From positions 1 to 64,000 of the forward strand of contig NZ_JXQD01000018.1 of NCBI RefSeq assembly GCF_002100145.1: 64,000 nt of DNA. Reading direction: 5' to 3'. Position 1 is the first letter of the stretch; every line of letters starts with the position of its first letter. Under the pieces are notes generated by a model. That model searched no databases. It saw only the letters and a list, made by a program, of their open reading frames with translations, and was not told the DNA's origin. Source of the stretch: Vibrio sp. qd031 (GTDB taxonomy: Bacteria; Pseudomonadota; Gammaproteobacteria; Enterobacterales; Vibrionaceae). Shown here piece by piece: positions 9,573 through 17,713 of this stretch. The position numbers and the translations under genes were made by a program.

Positions 9573-9587
9573 TACATAGGCGAACGA
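9573..9587. promoter_or_regulatory. 15-base leader element, copy 1
   Basis: On the minus strand it reads TCGTTCGCCTATGTA, followed by GTGGA. It lies just after the recombinase stop codon and 28 bases upstream of the 228-residue gene's start. The identical 15 bases precede the recombinase gene at the same distance (13728-13742). TATGTA(G/A)T could act as a -10 element. An operator or short recombination core is also possible. Confidence 0.55.
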
Positions 9588-9589
9588 GT

Positions 9590-12500
9590 TCATCGCTTGT
9601 ATTCGGCTCGCTGACTGGCGAACAATAAGGTAGCTAGAGCCAGCGCTATGATTCGGTCCTGACGTCTACCACCGACTATAGAATAGAACCCCAACGGGGA
9701 CTCACTTAGAGCGATACCATCCAATTTTGATACCAACCTAAAATCAATGTTATTGTCACAAGTATTGAGCTGACCTTTCGTATTGCAACTGAGTACCCAT
9801 AACTTCGTTTCCCGCTCAATATCGCTGGGACTGGCGCTGATAAGTTCTGTTAACACATTTCGAAACACCCTGGTCTTTGCTAAGTTGATTAAAACCGATC
9901 CTTCATTCTGAGCATATGAAAGCAGCCCAACGAGCTTGAATGCAAACCTTGCTTGTAAATCCATGTTCCCATATCCAACCTCGAGTTGGCATATGACACT
10001 TTTCGTGGCTCTCACAGCCCTAAACGCAAATTGCTGTTTAGTTTCCCCGATATGTGGTTGCCCAACTATTGACTCGCTTGTGAGCTGTTTAAAGGGCATG
10101 GCCCCGGCAGTTGGCAACTTAAGGCCGGTGTTCCAACCCGAGTCGTCTCGGCTCCGTCTTTTACGAAACATCGCGAAGGGTACGTTTAACGCATCTGATA
10201 CCTCTTTTTGAGTGAGGGTTTTTCCGGAAGCTGAATGGTAACGATAAACAAGGTCCGCAGTGTGTATATAGTGCCTAAACAAAGTCGACTCGCCTGCATG
10301 TCCCATAGAGCGACATAATGCGAATAGTGCACCACTTGTACGTCCACCAAGGACATTCCTTTCACAAAACCTCTGTCGAATCGCTTCTAAATCTTTGGTT
10401 TCAAAGTAGTCTCGTACCGGTTGAATCCCTACCTGCAAAAGCATCAGGTAGTATAAGTTGGCGTAAGAGTGACGCAGGTCATGGAGGGTAAATTCCATGT
10501 CATTAGTAACGGTCTTAAACAGCCCTCGCAGTATATCCCGGATATAAGGGGTATTTTCAAACAGCTCGAACTGATAGTTCCCAATCGCAAAATCAACGCA
10601 ATCACGAAGGATTTGCAATTCTTCGTCAGACAAGAAGTCAAACATGGATAGTATTCTATTTGAACGCACCGTTTTTAGCCGTTTTCTACTAGTAGTCCGT
10701 ACCATTAAGCGATTGCAGTCAATATTGATGTGTTGTACTGACAGGCTCATAGCTTCGGAGGCTCGTAATCCAAATCGATACATCAGAATGGCGAGGGCTT
10801 TCAAATTGGTCTTTTCTGGAGACTTGAGGTCTTTGCTACCTTCGATCGCTAGTAAGGCGCACCTAAACTGAGTTGCACTAACCAACTTCGCCCTTACACC
10901 AAAGACCTTGTGACCATATTTTCCACTACTCTTGTCTCCCAATAAGATCCGCAAAAACCTCGTTCTTCTCTCAACGGCAGTGGAGCAAGTCGACTCTGCT
11001 TTTTTGGATTCACGTTCTTGCTCTGACGCAAAAGCCATGAAGTCTTTGCTGAACTCCTCAGGTGTTTCCATCATCTCCTCTAAATCAATGTTTAAGCAAT
11101 ACTCTATTAGAGGGTAAATGGTGGCATGGACATAATCTTCTAGCGTACTGGTTTGTATACCACCTTTTTTCTGGGTGTCGGTAAGCACTTTAAAAATGTA
11201 AAAGTAACAGACCCATTCTAACGCCCCAAGATCTTGATGCACCTGCTGTAACAATTCATCGAAGGTTAACTCAGCCCCATCTTCCAGCTCCAAGACTTTT
11301 TGTAAATGCAATTTAAGGATAGGAAGCTGATAATTTTTGCTGTTTTTCCCAGACAGCTTCAGATCTTCTATTAATTCTCCAATTGCCGTTCGTCTCCGAT
11401 GAACGACACGTTTTACAGTTACTTGAACTTCTTGCTCGCTAATCGTACCTGTAAGTAACTTAGTTAAGGTTTTCTCACTTAGTGGCTTAGTTACCCTCAA
11501 AGCATGGGTGATATGCGTTGCTATATGACAAGGCAGATAAGGTTGAGGTTTGGATCCCAGCTGATTTAATCTTGATAACGCTTTATTTTTAGTAAGAATT
11601 TCTAGAGCGGCTGCAGACTCATCAGTCAACAACCAACGTTTTGAATCTTCCATAGTCAACGCGAGAAGACCTCCAACATTTGCCACACTAGCTCCACTCT
11701 TTATGGTGCTAACTAATTCGCTCATTTTGATATGAGGAGGTAGCGTACGATGAACCACTAGCGCGGCTCGGTCTACTTGACTCAATGGCACAGTTTTCTC
11801 GTTCTGTTTTTCAAGATTTGCTGTTGGCAACCTCGGTAAGCTAATTAGCTTATTTTGCACTTGTTCAATACTGTCTTGAAAACAGCGAGTAGAACTCAGG
11901 TAATAGGGAGACTCTAGCCTAAAACGATCTGGCTCGTGCCCACAGAGAGCGATGCCAAACGGCTCTGTTTCATCAACCTCGCGAATGAGTGTGGTCGCAA
12001 TCTGTCGAAACCAGTTCCCCGGAACTTTGTGGTTAGGGTACAAAGTATCGAGCATTTTGGTGGATGACAGAGGTATCAGACGGCCGTTCCCATCAAAAGC
12101 CGTTAGAACTGAATCACTTTGTTGCAGAACTGGCAACTTGAGCCGACGTCGTATATGGCGCATCATTCTGAATCCTCGACGAATCAGCGATGCAGAATAA
12201 TCGGTCAACGGTAGTAACCGAGCTGAGTGAATTTTACAGAGCTTTTTCTCCTCGACTCTAAAAACCTGACCGTCGTGAGCACCAATACCCAATACCTTAT
12301 TTTCTATGGCAGACTGCTCGCGCAACGATGCATTTGTCGCATAAGCCGAACCTACGACAGATGCCACTAGGTTGTAGAGTGTCCTTAATTTCTGTTCAGA
12401 CAAGAAGTTTCGCTTAGACCAAAGGCGCCGAATTTCGATTCCTACCTCATCGTGTCGTGATTGCAGTTTATCAAGGTCAGCAACCACCTCACTGCCATGA

Positions 12501-13699
12501 TATAGGCTAGAGTCGACTTCGATCAGACTATATGGAAATCCAAATTCTTTCCCTAGAATCGACTCCAATGCTTTGCCATACCGCTTGATGCTATAGGCTA
12601 CCTTGTGCGAGTGATAATAGAGGTGGTGGGCATTTGAAAACTCAGCATTAGCTAAAATTAAAGACGCTGTTTGCGGGTCGCAATAGTTGTTCAGGTGACA
12701 AAAGCTAACAGCCCGAAGCGATGAAAAACCGGTTCTCCAATGAACAAGAACCTCTTTACCAACTTTTGAATGCAGCCAATCCCAAACCTGTTTAGATTCC
12801 AACGGCAATAGCTGAGCAAGGGTAAAGCTGCCACCTAATTGAGGCAACAAATCACGAAGACGTTGTATGAGTAGCCTAGGTAATGGAAGGCTAACTCTAT
12901 GTGTATGCGGCGCCATTAGCTCACTCACATTCTCGGGTCTTTGATAAGCGTTGTCAGGAATATAATCTGATCGTGTCCAACTACCTCTAGATAGGCAAAT
13001 CCCAAGCTGATCACCGCGTTCAATGCCAATTTTGGTCTGCTCCCAACAATCTGGATGGATGCTAGTGCACATTAACAGTAAAACCCCTACCGCCATTTTG
13101 CTGTCGCTAACGCTTGCCCCTGAGTCTTGCAAAACAGAAACGCTCATCTTTACTATCGACCGTTCCTCATCTGCCGTAAGATAATGAGATTGATTGATAG
13201 CAGGATTGTCATATTTACGGTTGCGGTTTTCATCGGCAAACTCGCGTGCTATCGATTTTTTCCTGCTACACAAAGCCTCGCAATAGATGCGATTTCCAAT
13301 CTCATTTTGACGCAACTTCTGAACACCACTAGTTGGTATACAATCACGAGCGAGCAAATAACTAGCGAATACACTGAGTTCACAAGCGTCATTGGAAAGC
13401 TCTAGAGAACTCCTGATGGTAGAAATACTCCGGCAGCCAAAATCTTGGTCTGCTACTAACTCTTCTTTATGAAACACCGAACTCAGCATCGCCCTTTCAT
13501 GACGAACAGCGGTGGTGTCGATCTCATTATCAAAAGCGTCAAGCACCATTGAATAAAGGTTTCCTAGTTCACGCACCACAACGCTTAGGTTGTCCACTGT
13601 CCGCAACTCCTTAAACGGCGTGAGAAGCTTACTAAGCAAGCGGCGCTGTTGTGTGCCACAGTCTAAATGCTCGGTAAGCAGTTGATTTAGTTTATCCAT
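9590..13699 (-). CDS. Giant tyrosine-recombinase-like protein (1369 residues)
   Basis: The C-terminal third carries a complete tyrosine-recombinase active site: Arg979 in RFGLRASEAMSL, a lysine-rich strand (SRKRLK), His1073-Arg1076 in LHDLRHSYAN, His1134 in SMGHAG and the nucleophile Tyr1144 in FRHYIH, with the usual ten-residue step from His1134 to Tyr1144. The enzyme should cut and rejoin DNA at specific sites. Ordinary integrases are 300-450 residues, so about 900 extra residues precede the catalytic domain. These include helical and very basic stretches (RRGFRMMRHIRRRLK near residue 515) but nothing I can name, so I cannot say whether a second, decayed recombinase fold is present. A 15-base direct repeat flanks the gene exactly. 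It heads a probable operon with the 228-residue gene and lies between palindrome copies B and C. Confidence 0.85.
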   Translation of the reverse strand: MDKLNQLLTEHLDCGTQQRRLLSKLLTPFKELRTVDNLSVVVRELGNLYSMVLDAFDNEIDTTAVRHERAMLSSVFHKEELVADQDFGCRSISTIRSSLELSNDACELSVFASYLLARDCIPTSGVQKLRQNEIGNRIYCEALCSRKKSIAREFADENRNRKYDNPAINQSHYLTADEERSIVKMSVSVLQDSGASVSDSKMAVGVLLLMCTSIHPDCWEQTKIGIERGDQLGICLSRGSWTRSDYIPDNAYQRPENVSELMAPHTHRVSLPLPRLLIQRLRDLLPQLGGSFTLAQLLPLESKQVWDWLHSKVGKEVLVHWRTGFSSLRAVSFCHLNNYCDPQTASLILANAEFSNAHHLYYHSHKVAYSIKRYGKALESILGKEFGFPYSLIEVDSSLYHGSEVVADLDKLQSRHDEVGIEIRRLWSKRNFLSEQKLRTLYNLVASVVGSAYATNASLREQSAIENKVLGIGAHDGQVFRVEEKKLCKIHSARLLPLTDYSASLIRRGFRMMRHIRRRLKLPVLQQSDSVLTAFDGNGRLIPLSSTKMLDTLYPNHKVPGNWFRQIATTLIREVDETEPFGIALCGHEPDRFRLESPYYLSSTRCFQDSIEQVQNKLISLPRLPTANLEKQNEKTVPLSQVDRAALVVHRTLPPHIKMSELVSTIKSGASVANVGGLLALTMEDSKRWLLTDESAAALEILTKNKALSRLNQLGSKPQPYLPCHIATHITHALRVTKPLSEKTLTKLLTGTISEQEVQVTVKRVVHRRRTAIGELIEDLKLSGKNSKNYQLPILKLHLQKVLELEDGAELTFDELLQQVHQDLGALEWVCYFYIFKVLTDTQKKGGIQTSTLEDYVHATIYPLIEYCLNIDLEEMMETPEEFSKDFMAFASEQERESKKAESTCSTAVERRTRFLRILLGDKSSGKYGHKVFGVRAKLVSATQFRCALLAIEGSKDLKSPEKTNLKALAILMYRFGLRASEAMSLSVQHINIDCNRLMVRTTSRKRLKTVRSNRILSMFDFLSDEELQILRDCVDFAIGNYQFELFENTPYIRDILRGLFKTVTNDMEFTLHDLRHSYANLYYLMLLQVGIQPVRDYFETKDLEAIRQRFCERNVLGGRTSGALFALCRSMGHAGESTLFRHYIHTADLVYRYHSASGKTLTQKEVSDALNVPFAMFRKRRSRDDSGWNTGLKLPTAGAMPFKQLTSESIVGQPHIGETKQQFAFRAVRATKSVICQLEVGYGNMDLQARFAFKLVGLLSYAQNEGSVLINLAKTRVFRNVLTELISASPSDIERETKLWVLSCNTKGQLNTCDNNIDFRLVSKLDGIALSESPLGFYSIVGGRRQDRIIALALATLLFASQRAEYKR

Positions 13700-13727
13700 G
13701 CAATTGTCCTGTATGTCTGACCTCTAT

Positions 13728-13742
13728 TACATAGGCGAACGA
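13728..13742. promoter_or_regulatory. 15-base leader element, copy 2
   Basis: TCGTTCGCCTATGTA on the minus strand is identical to the copy at 9573-9587, and lies 28 bases from the start codon of the 1369-residue recombinase gene. After the repeat both leaders continue (A/G)T(A/G)GA and carry a TACAGGA ribosome site. The conserved spacing favours a shared promoter or operator duplicated with the leader. Confidence 0.55.
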
Positions 13743-13867
13743 AAATCTGCAGTAATGCAACGTGGAGAGAATGAGAAAGTGCTACTGGTTTATGAGAGAT
13801 GTGATGGGTTAGATTGATGTGGATACTTCAAATATCGACACAGAAGGTGGTCAATTACAACTCAGAA

Positions 13868-13908
13868 TGTGACAACCACATTAATGGGCATGCAGTTACC
13901 ATGTCACA
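13868..13908. repeat. 41-bp spaced palindrome, copy C
   Basis: AATGTGACA and TGTCACATT arms are separated by the same 27-base spacer length, but the spacer has diverged from copies A and B. It sits in the 324-base gene-free gap between the recombinase and NYN genes. Apart from this and leader copy 2, I see nothing in that gap. Confidence 0.65.
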
Positions 13909-14023
13909 TTGGAAATGCCTCAAAACCACCTTTATTGGCAGCCTCTAAGTAAATCCGTTCCCTAAGTCACAAACCACGACCTCGTCTTTTTTCGCTTGCT
14001 AAAGTGGTGAAATACACAATCGT

Positions 14024-14557
14024 TTATGTCACGCCCGAATGGATTACGGTTGCGTCGCGCACAACGAAAGGCCGTCTGGTTTTTACACTTTGGCCACGGG
14101 CATGATTTATTGCCCCTCGAAACAACCCTGCAGTCACGAATTGATCAAACAGCGCCTCATAGTTAGCGCAGCCGATTTGGTTTGCGTACCCGATAACGTG
14201 AACATCGTTGCTTTTGGCATACCTCACTAGTTCAGCAAAGTCTGAATCACCAGAGCACAAGATAAGTATCTCTGGCTTTTCTCTAACAATTCTAGCGCAA
14301 ACGTGTGTCGCCATGAACACGTCCATACAACTTTTACCCTTACGAAGTCTTTTTGTATGCAACACTCTGCCATCAAGTTCTTTGGTCATGCCAAACCACT
14401 TACCTTTTGCCAACCGTTCAGAGTGCATACATACGTTAAGGTCGACGTCGCCCATCAATTTTAAGCTCTGCACAAAGCAGCGGAATCCTCTTGTTGTAAC
14501 GTTTTCAGTATCGACAAATATCGCTATCACTATGTTCTTCTGGTGGCGTTCTAACAT
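14024..14557 (-). CDS. NYN-domain (PIN-like) putative nuclease
   Basis: This 177-residue protein shows the acidic pattern of NYN/LabA-type PIN-like nucleases: FVDTENV near residue 14 (Asp16), SCMDVFMATHV in the middle, and LCSGDSDFAELV near residue 100 followed by VIGYA. Such proteins are thought to cut RNA with metal held by the conserved aspartates. The C-terminal 35 residues are basic and probably flexible. An AAAGGA ribosome site precedes the ATG. It is divergent from the 107-residue gene at 14785, and the shared 227-base control region carries an inverted pair of CTAGTCGGGA words. In accessory DNA NYN proteins can belong to defence or regulatory systems, but no partner here proves that. 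Confidence 0.85.
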   Translation of the reverse strand: MLERHQKNIVIAIFVDTENVTTRGFRCFVQSLKLMGDVDLNVCMHSERLAKGKWFGMTKELDGRVLHTKRLRKGKSCMDVFMATHVCARIVREKPEILILCSGDSDFAELVRYAKSNDVHVIGYANQIGCANYEALFDQFVTAGLFRGAINHARGQSVKTRRPFVVRDATVIHSGVT

Positions 14558-14609
14558 GGAAACATCCTTTCCGATTAACTGGATGTATTAATGTTCGCAT
14601 TAAAGCAAC

Positions 14610-14738
14610 TCCCGACTAGAGCCCATCCAATCTTGGGCTCGCTTAAAGCTATCTTGCGAAATAAATTCACCTAATTGAAAACGGCCATCATAAATACAGG
14701 GGGTTATTTCAGGTCATCAATGACGAAGCTAGTCGGGA
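14610..14738. promoter_or_regulatory. Inverted CTAGTCGGGA pair in the NYN/107-aa divergent control region
   Basis: TCCCGACTAG at 14610-14619 and CTAGTCGGGA at 14729-14738 face each other, one on each gene's promoter side. The same ten bases occur at 172-181 and 17372-17381, and I found no copy outside the island. A common regulator binding both divergent promoters would explain the arrangement; a chance occurrence of four copies is unlikely. Confidence 0.45.
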
Positions 14739-14784
14739 AAATCTACCGGGGTAGCCTTCAAAGGAATACACAAAAGAGGATTTG

Positions 14785-15108
14785 ATGATGATTTACCCCC
14801 AAGCAGTTGCTGTGCAATGCGCGCAGTTTGTTCACCGCCGAATTCAACATCAGCGTTTCTTTTCTGATGATCAAGTTGTAGAGTTACAGAGTGAGCTTTA
14901 CCGCTCCCTAATGGATTTCTATGGCGTTGGTTCCAGACTAAACTTCACCAAGCGCGATTTAGCTTTGATTGATCTTGCCGTCACAATCACTCCTATAGTA
15001 TTGGGAGATGCGATATACCCAACCAAGAATGATATTCGGAATATTCTGTTTAATTTCTACAACGACATGCTAAAGCAGTTTGTTAGAGATTTTGGCGAAG
15101 TTGAATAA
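14785..15108 (+). CDS. Unknown 107-residue helical protein
   Basis: I do not recognise this small protein. It looks soluble and mostly helical, with DDQVVELQSELYRSLMDFYG in the middle and FYNDMLKQFVRDFGE at the end; there is no signal peptide. The ATG at 14785 is chosen because AGAGGA lies just upstream at good spacing; the next codon is also ATG. It is divergent from the NYN nuclease gene, with which it may share control. Size and position would suit a regulator or antitoxin-like partner for the NYN protein, but no motif supports this. Confidence 0.6.
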   Translation: MMIYPQAVAVQCAQFVHRRIQHQRFFSDDQVVELQSELYRSLMDFYGVGSRLNFTKRDLALIDLAVTITPIVLGDAIYPTKNDIRNILFNFYNDMLKQFVRDFGEVE

Positions 15109-15489
15109 GTATGTAGACTAAGTGCTCAATTCATGACTTGAATTGAGCACCTTAATGGATCACTCAGTTCTGCTTGCTATCCAAAAAATACCAGCGCCCT
15201 AGTTAAAACATAGCTTACTCATATTATGGAAGTTGGGCTTAGCGACTTTAAGCCGCAGCCGCAAGCGCGACCATCATAGGAGTTAACCAACGTAAATATG
15301 AGCCAACCGAGCTTAGATATCCGACGAGTATGGTTAAGTAATAGGTGGGAGTGGTCCATTCATAACGTATCCCCTTAATGTCTTTGCCTAACCGTCAGTA
15401 TAGCACCCACATGAGTACTTCCAATTGCCCGATTTTATCTCAAAAGTAGATGAGAACTGACGTATTAGAGGAATCAATTTTTTATTGGT

Positions 15490-15530
15490 TGTGACAAGCA
15501 CCTTAGGGAGATTACACCGTTGATGTCACG
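15490..15530. repeat. 41-bp spaced palindrome, copy D (weaker)
   Basis: TGTGACA and TGTCACG are exactly 27 bases apart, one arm base differing from copies A-C. The spacer and flanks are not obviously related to the others, so only the arm sequence and exact spacing support it. Confidence 0.45.
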
Positions 15531-15800
15531 CATCAGAGTATCCAAAAGTCCAAGTCCAATTTAGCGCCTTTGAGCGGCTCAATCTAGCCTGGTCGGCCAT
15601 AGGCAGACGTTAGTACTGGGGCTAAGATTTTCGCCCTTTAAGCCCGCTTTGGCGAGCGGTGGAGAACAATCTGGGCGCAGGTTAGATCTAAAAGCTCAGT
15701 ACAGCCCCCCTTAAGAGGTATCATCGGTGGTGGCTTGACCACCAGATAGGATGATCTCAAGCGGCTTACTTCAACGCCCATGGACACATGAGGCGGGGGT

Positions 15801-17293
15801 CGATTTTTTGGTGCGTCCGACTGGATCCGTTTTTTTTCGGCAAAACGACCCGAGTTTTGCCGATTTTCAGCGGTGAGCGCCAAGAGTCGAAAAATAATCT
15901 CTTGGAAATGTCGACCTATACCATTGTTCTTAATGGCAATTACTGCCGCTCAATTGAAGGTGAGCCTCAGAACTCAAATGGTCGCAAATTGGTTCGCCTA
16001 TAAAAGGTTCGGTCCAATATAGCTTTATTGGCCGAAATTCGGCCGATTCAGGAAAGTCACCTCCCAAAACGAGGGGACGACGATTAAAAATTGCCTTATG
16101 ACTAATTATTTTTTGAATCCAAGCAGGCGTTCAATTGAAATCCGTTTTAAGGCCAATCAGGAGTCCCCCCCAAATATCGCGCTTTTAAAGGGAGCACGAT
16201 GGAGGGTTGACCACAAGACAGGGCACTCTCAACAAACTCACTTCGTCGCCTAAGGGCACCTGAGGCGAGCATCGAAACGTTGGTTATTGGCCTGACCCCC
16301 CTTGCCGGGGCCGATTTTTTGGTGCGTCCGACTGGATCCGTTTTTTTTCGGCGAAAATACCCGAGTTTTGCCGATTTTCAGCGGTGAACGCCAAGAGTCG
16401 AAAAATAATCCCTTGGAAAAGTAGACCTATACCATTGTTCTTATTGCCAATTTTTTCTCTTCAATTGAAAGTGATCCCCAGAACTTAAATGGTCGTAAAT
16501 TGGTTCGCCTATAAAAGGTTCGGTCCAATATAGTTTTATTAGCCGAAATTCGGCCAATTCAGGAAAGTCACCCCCAAAACGAGGGGACGACGATTAAAAA
16601 CCGCCTTATGACTAATTATTTTTTGAATCCAAGCAGGCGTTCAATTGAAATCCGTTTTAAGGCCAATCAGGGGTCCCCCCTAATATCGCGCTTTTAAAGG
16701 GAGCACGATGAAGGGTTGATCACAAGACAGGGCACTCTCAACAAACTCACTTCGTCGCCTAAGGGCACCTGAGGCGAGCATCGAAACGTTGGTTATTGGC
16801 CTGCCCCCCCTTGCCGGGGCCGATTTTTTGGTGCGTCCGACTGGATCCGTTTTTTTTCGGCAAAAATACCCGAGTTTTGCCGATTTTCAGCGGTGAACGC
16901 CAAGAGTCGAAAAATATCTCTTGGAAAAGTCGACCTATACCATTGTTCTTATTGCTAATTTTTTCTCTTCAATTGAAGGTGAGGCCCAGAACTTAAATGG
17001 TCGTAAATTGGTTCGCCTATAAAAGGTTCGGTCCAATATAGTTTTATTAGCCGAAATTCGGCCGATTCAGGAAGGCCGTCATCCCATAACGAGGGGACGA
17101 CAAACAAAAATGGCGTAAAACCCTACTATTTTTGAACCCAAGTTCGCGAGTGATGAAGAACAGTTGTTGAGCCTGACCAGTAGCCCAAGCGCTGTTAAGC
17201 GCCTTTGGATGATAATCAACTCCAGGTTACCCACCGGATAGGACGACCCCAAACGGCTCACTTCGTCGCACACGGGCTCCTGAGGCGAGCATC
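15801..17293. repeat. Tandem array of ~510-bp units
   Basis: Three head-to-tail units begin with CGATTTTTTGGTGCGTCCGA at 15801, 16312 and 16821 (periods 511 and 509). Units 1 and 2 are highly alike throughout. Unit 3 is close until about 17070, then diverges, but ends with the same CTGAGGCGAGCATC block. DNA at about 15640-15800 resembles the second half of unit 3, so an older partial unit precedes the array. Units 2 and 3 start with a GC-rich hairpin (CCCC-GGGG) before a T-run, resembling a terminator. All units share TTCGCCTATAAAAGGTTCGG and GCCGAAATTCGGCC dyads. The open frames inside are short and interrupted (TAG in unit 2), so a non-coding role is more likely. Function unknown. Confidence 0.8.
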
Positions 17294-17530
17294 ACATCAT
17301 TCTTTTGTGCTATGGCAATCGGTACGAGGCTAAATCAATCAAGCATTTTCCTAATCCACTCCTCCATCTCCCTAGTCGGGAGAGAAAGTGCGTAGACAAT
17401 GATTTCGAAACCTGACGAACTGCCGATCAATGAGAATGGATAGGGTTTAGCATCCCTATAGTTGGTTACTCAGCAACCAATAGTCGCTCGCCTATATCGG
17501 TACACTCTCAAAGTATCGAGGAAAACCAAT

Positions 17531-17713
17531 ATGAGAACGACAACCATCAAAGTAATCACCCTTAACAAAGCAGCTGAATATATCGGTTTGTCAGCAAAAA
17601 CATTACGCAACCGGATCCACGAAGGCCGTTACCCATCAACGCTATTCAAAAAGGTAAATGGCACTTGGATGCTGGATATTGAGGAGTGGAACCAATGGCA
17701 CAAAAACCAGTAA
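17531..17713 (+). CDS. Excisionase-like small helix-turn-helix protein
   Basis: This 60-residue protein has the pattern of MerR-like winged-helix excisionases: ITLNKAAEYIGLSAKTLRNR followed by GRYPSTLFKKVNGTW and a terminal WNQWHK. Such proteins bind and bend DNA to steer an integrase toward excision, and also regulate promoters. The ATG at 17531 is chosen because GAGGA lies upstream; reading further back would add unrelated residues. Its end overlaps the integrase start by 19 bases, so the two are translationally coupled, which strongly supports the xis-int pairing. Confidence 0.8.
   Translation: MRTTTIKVITLNKAAEYIGLSAKTLRNRIHEGRYPSTLFKKVNGTWMLDIEEWNQWHKNQ

Larger units (their letters stand above)
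15109..17530. other. 2.4-kb gene-free stretch with tandem array
   Basis: No supported protein gene lies here. It contains palindrome copy D (15490-15530), the ~510-bp tandem array (15801-17293, with a related partial unit from about 15640), and a CTAGTCGGGA word inside a small hairpin, TCTCCC-TAGTC-GGGAGA (17367-17383). The excisionase promoter must lie just before 17531. Confidence 0.6.

Noticed and set aside
15788-16996. Recurrent open frames in the tandem array containing WCVRLDPFFFGK
   Set aside because: The peptide recurs only because the DNA repeats; lengths differ and unit 2 has a TAG, so no protein is conserved.
15801-17293. CRISPR array
   Set aside because: Repeat units are about 510 bp and contiguous, with no short repeat-spacer pattern and no cas genes.
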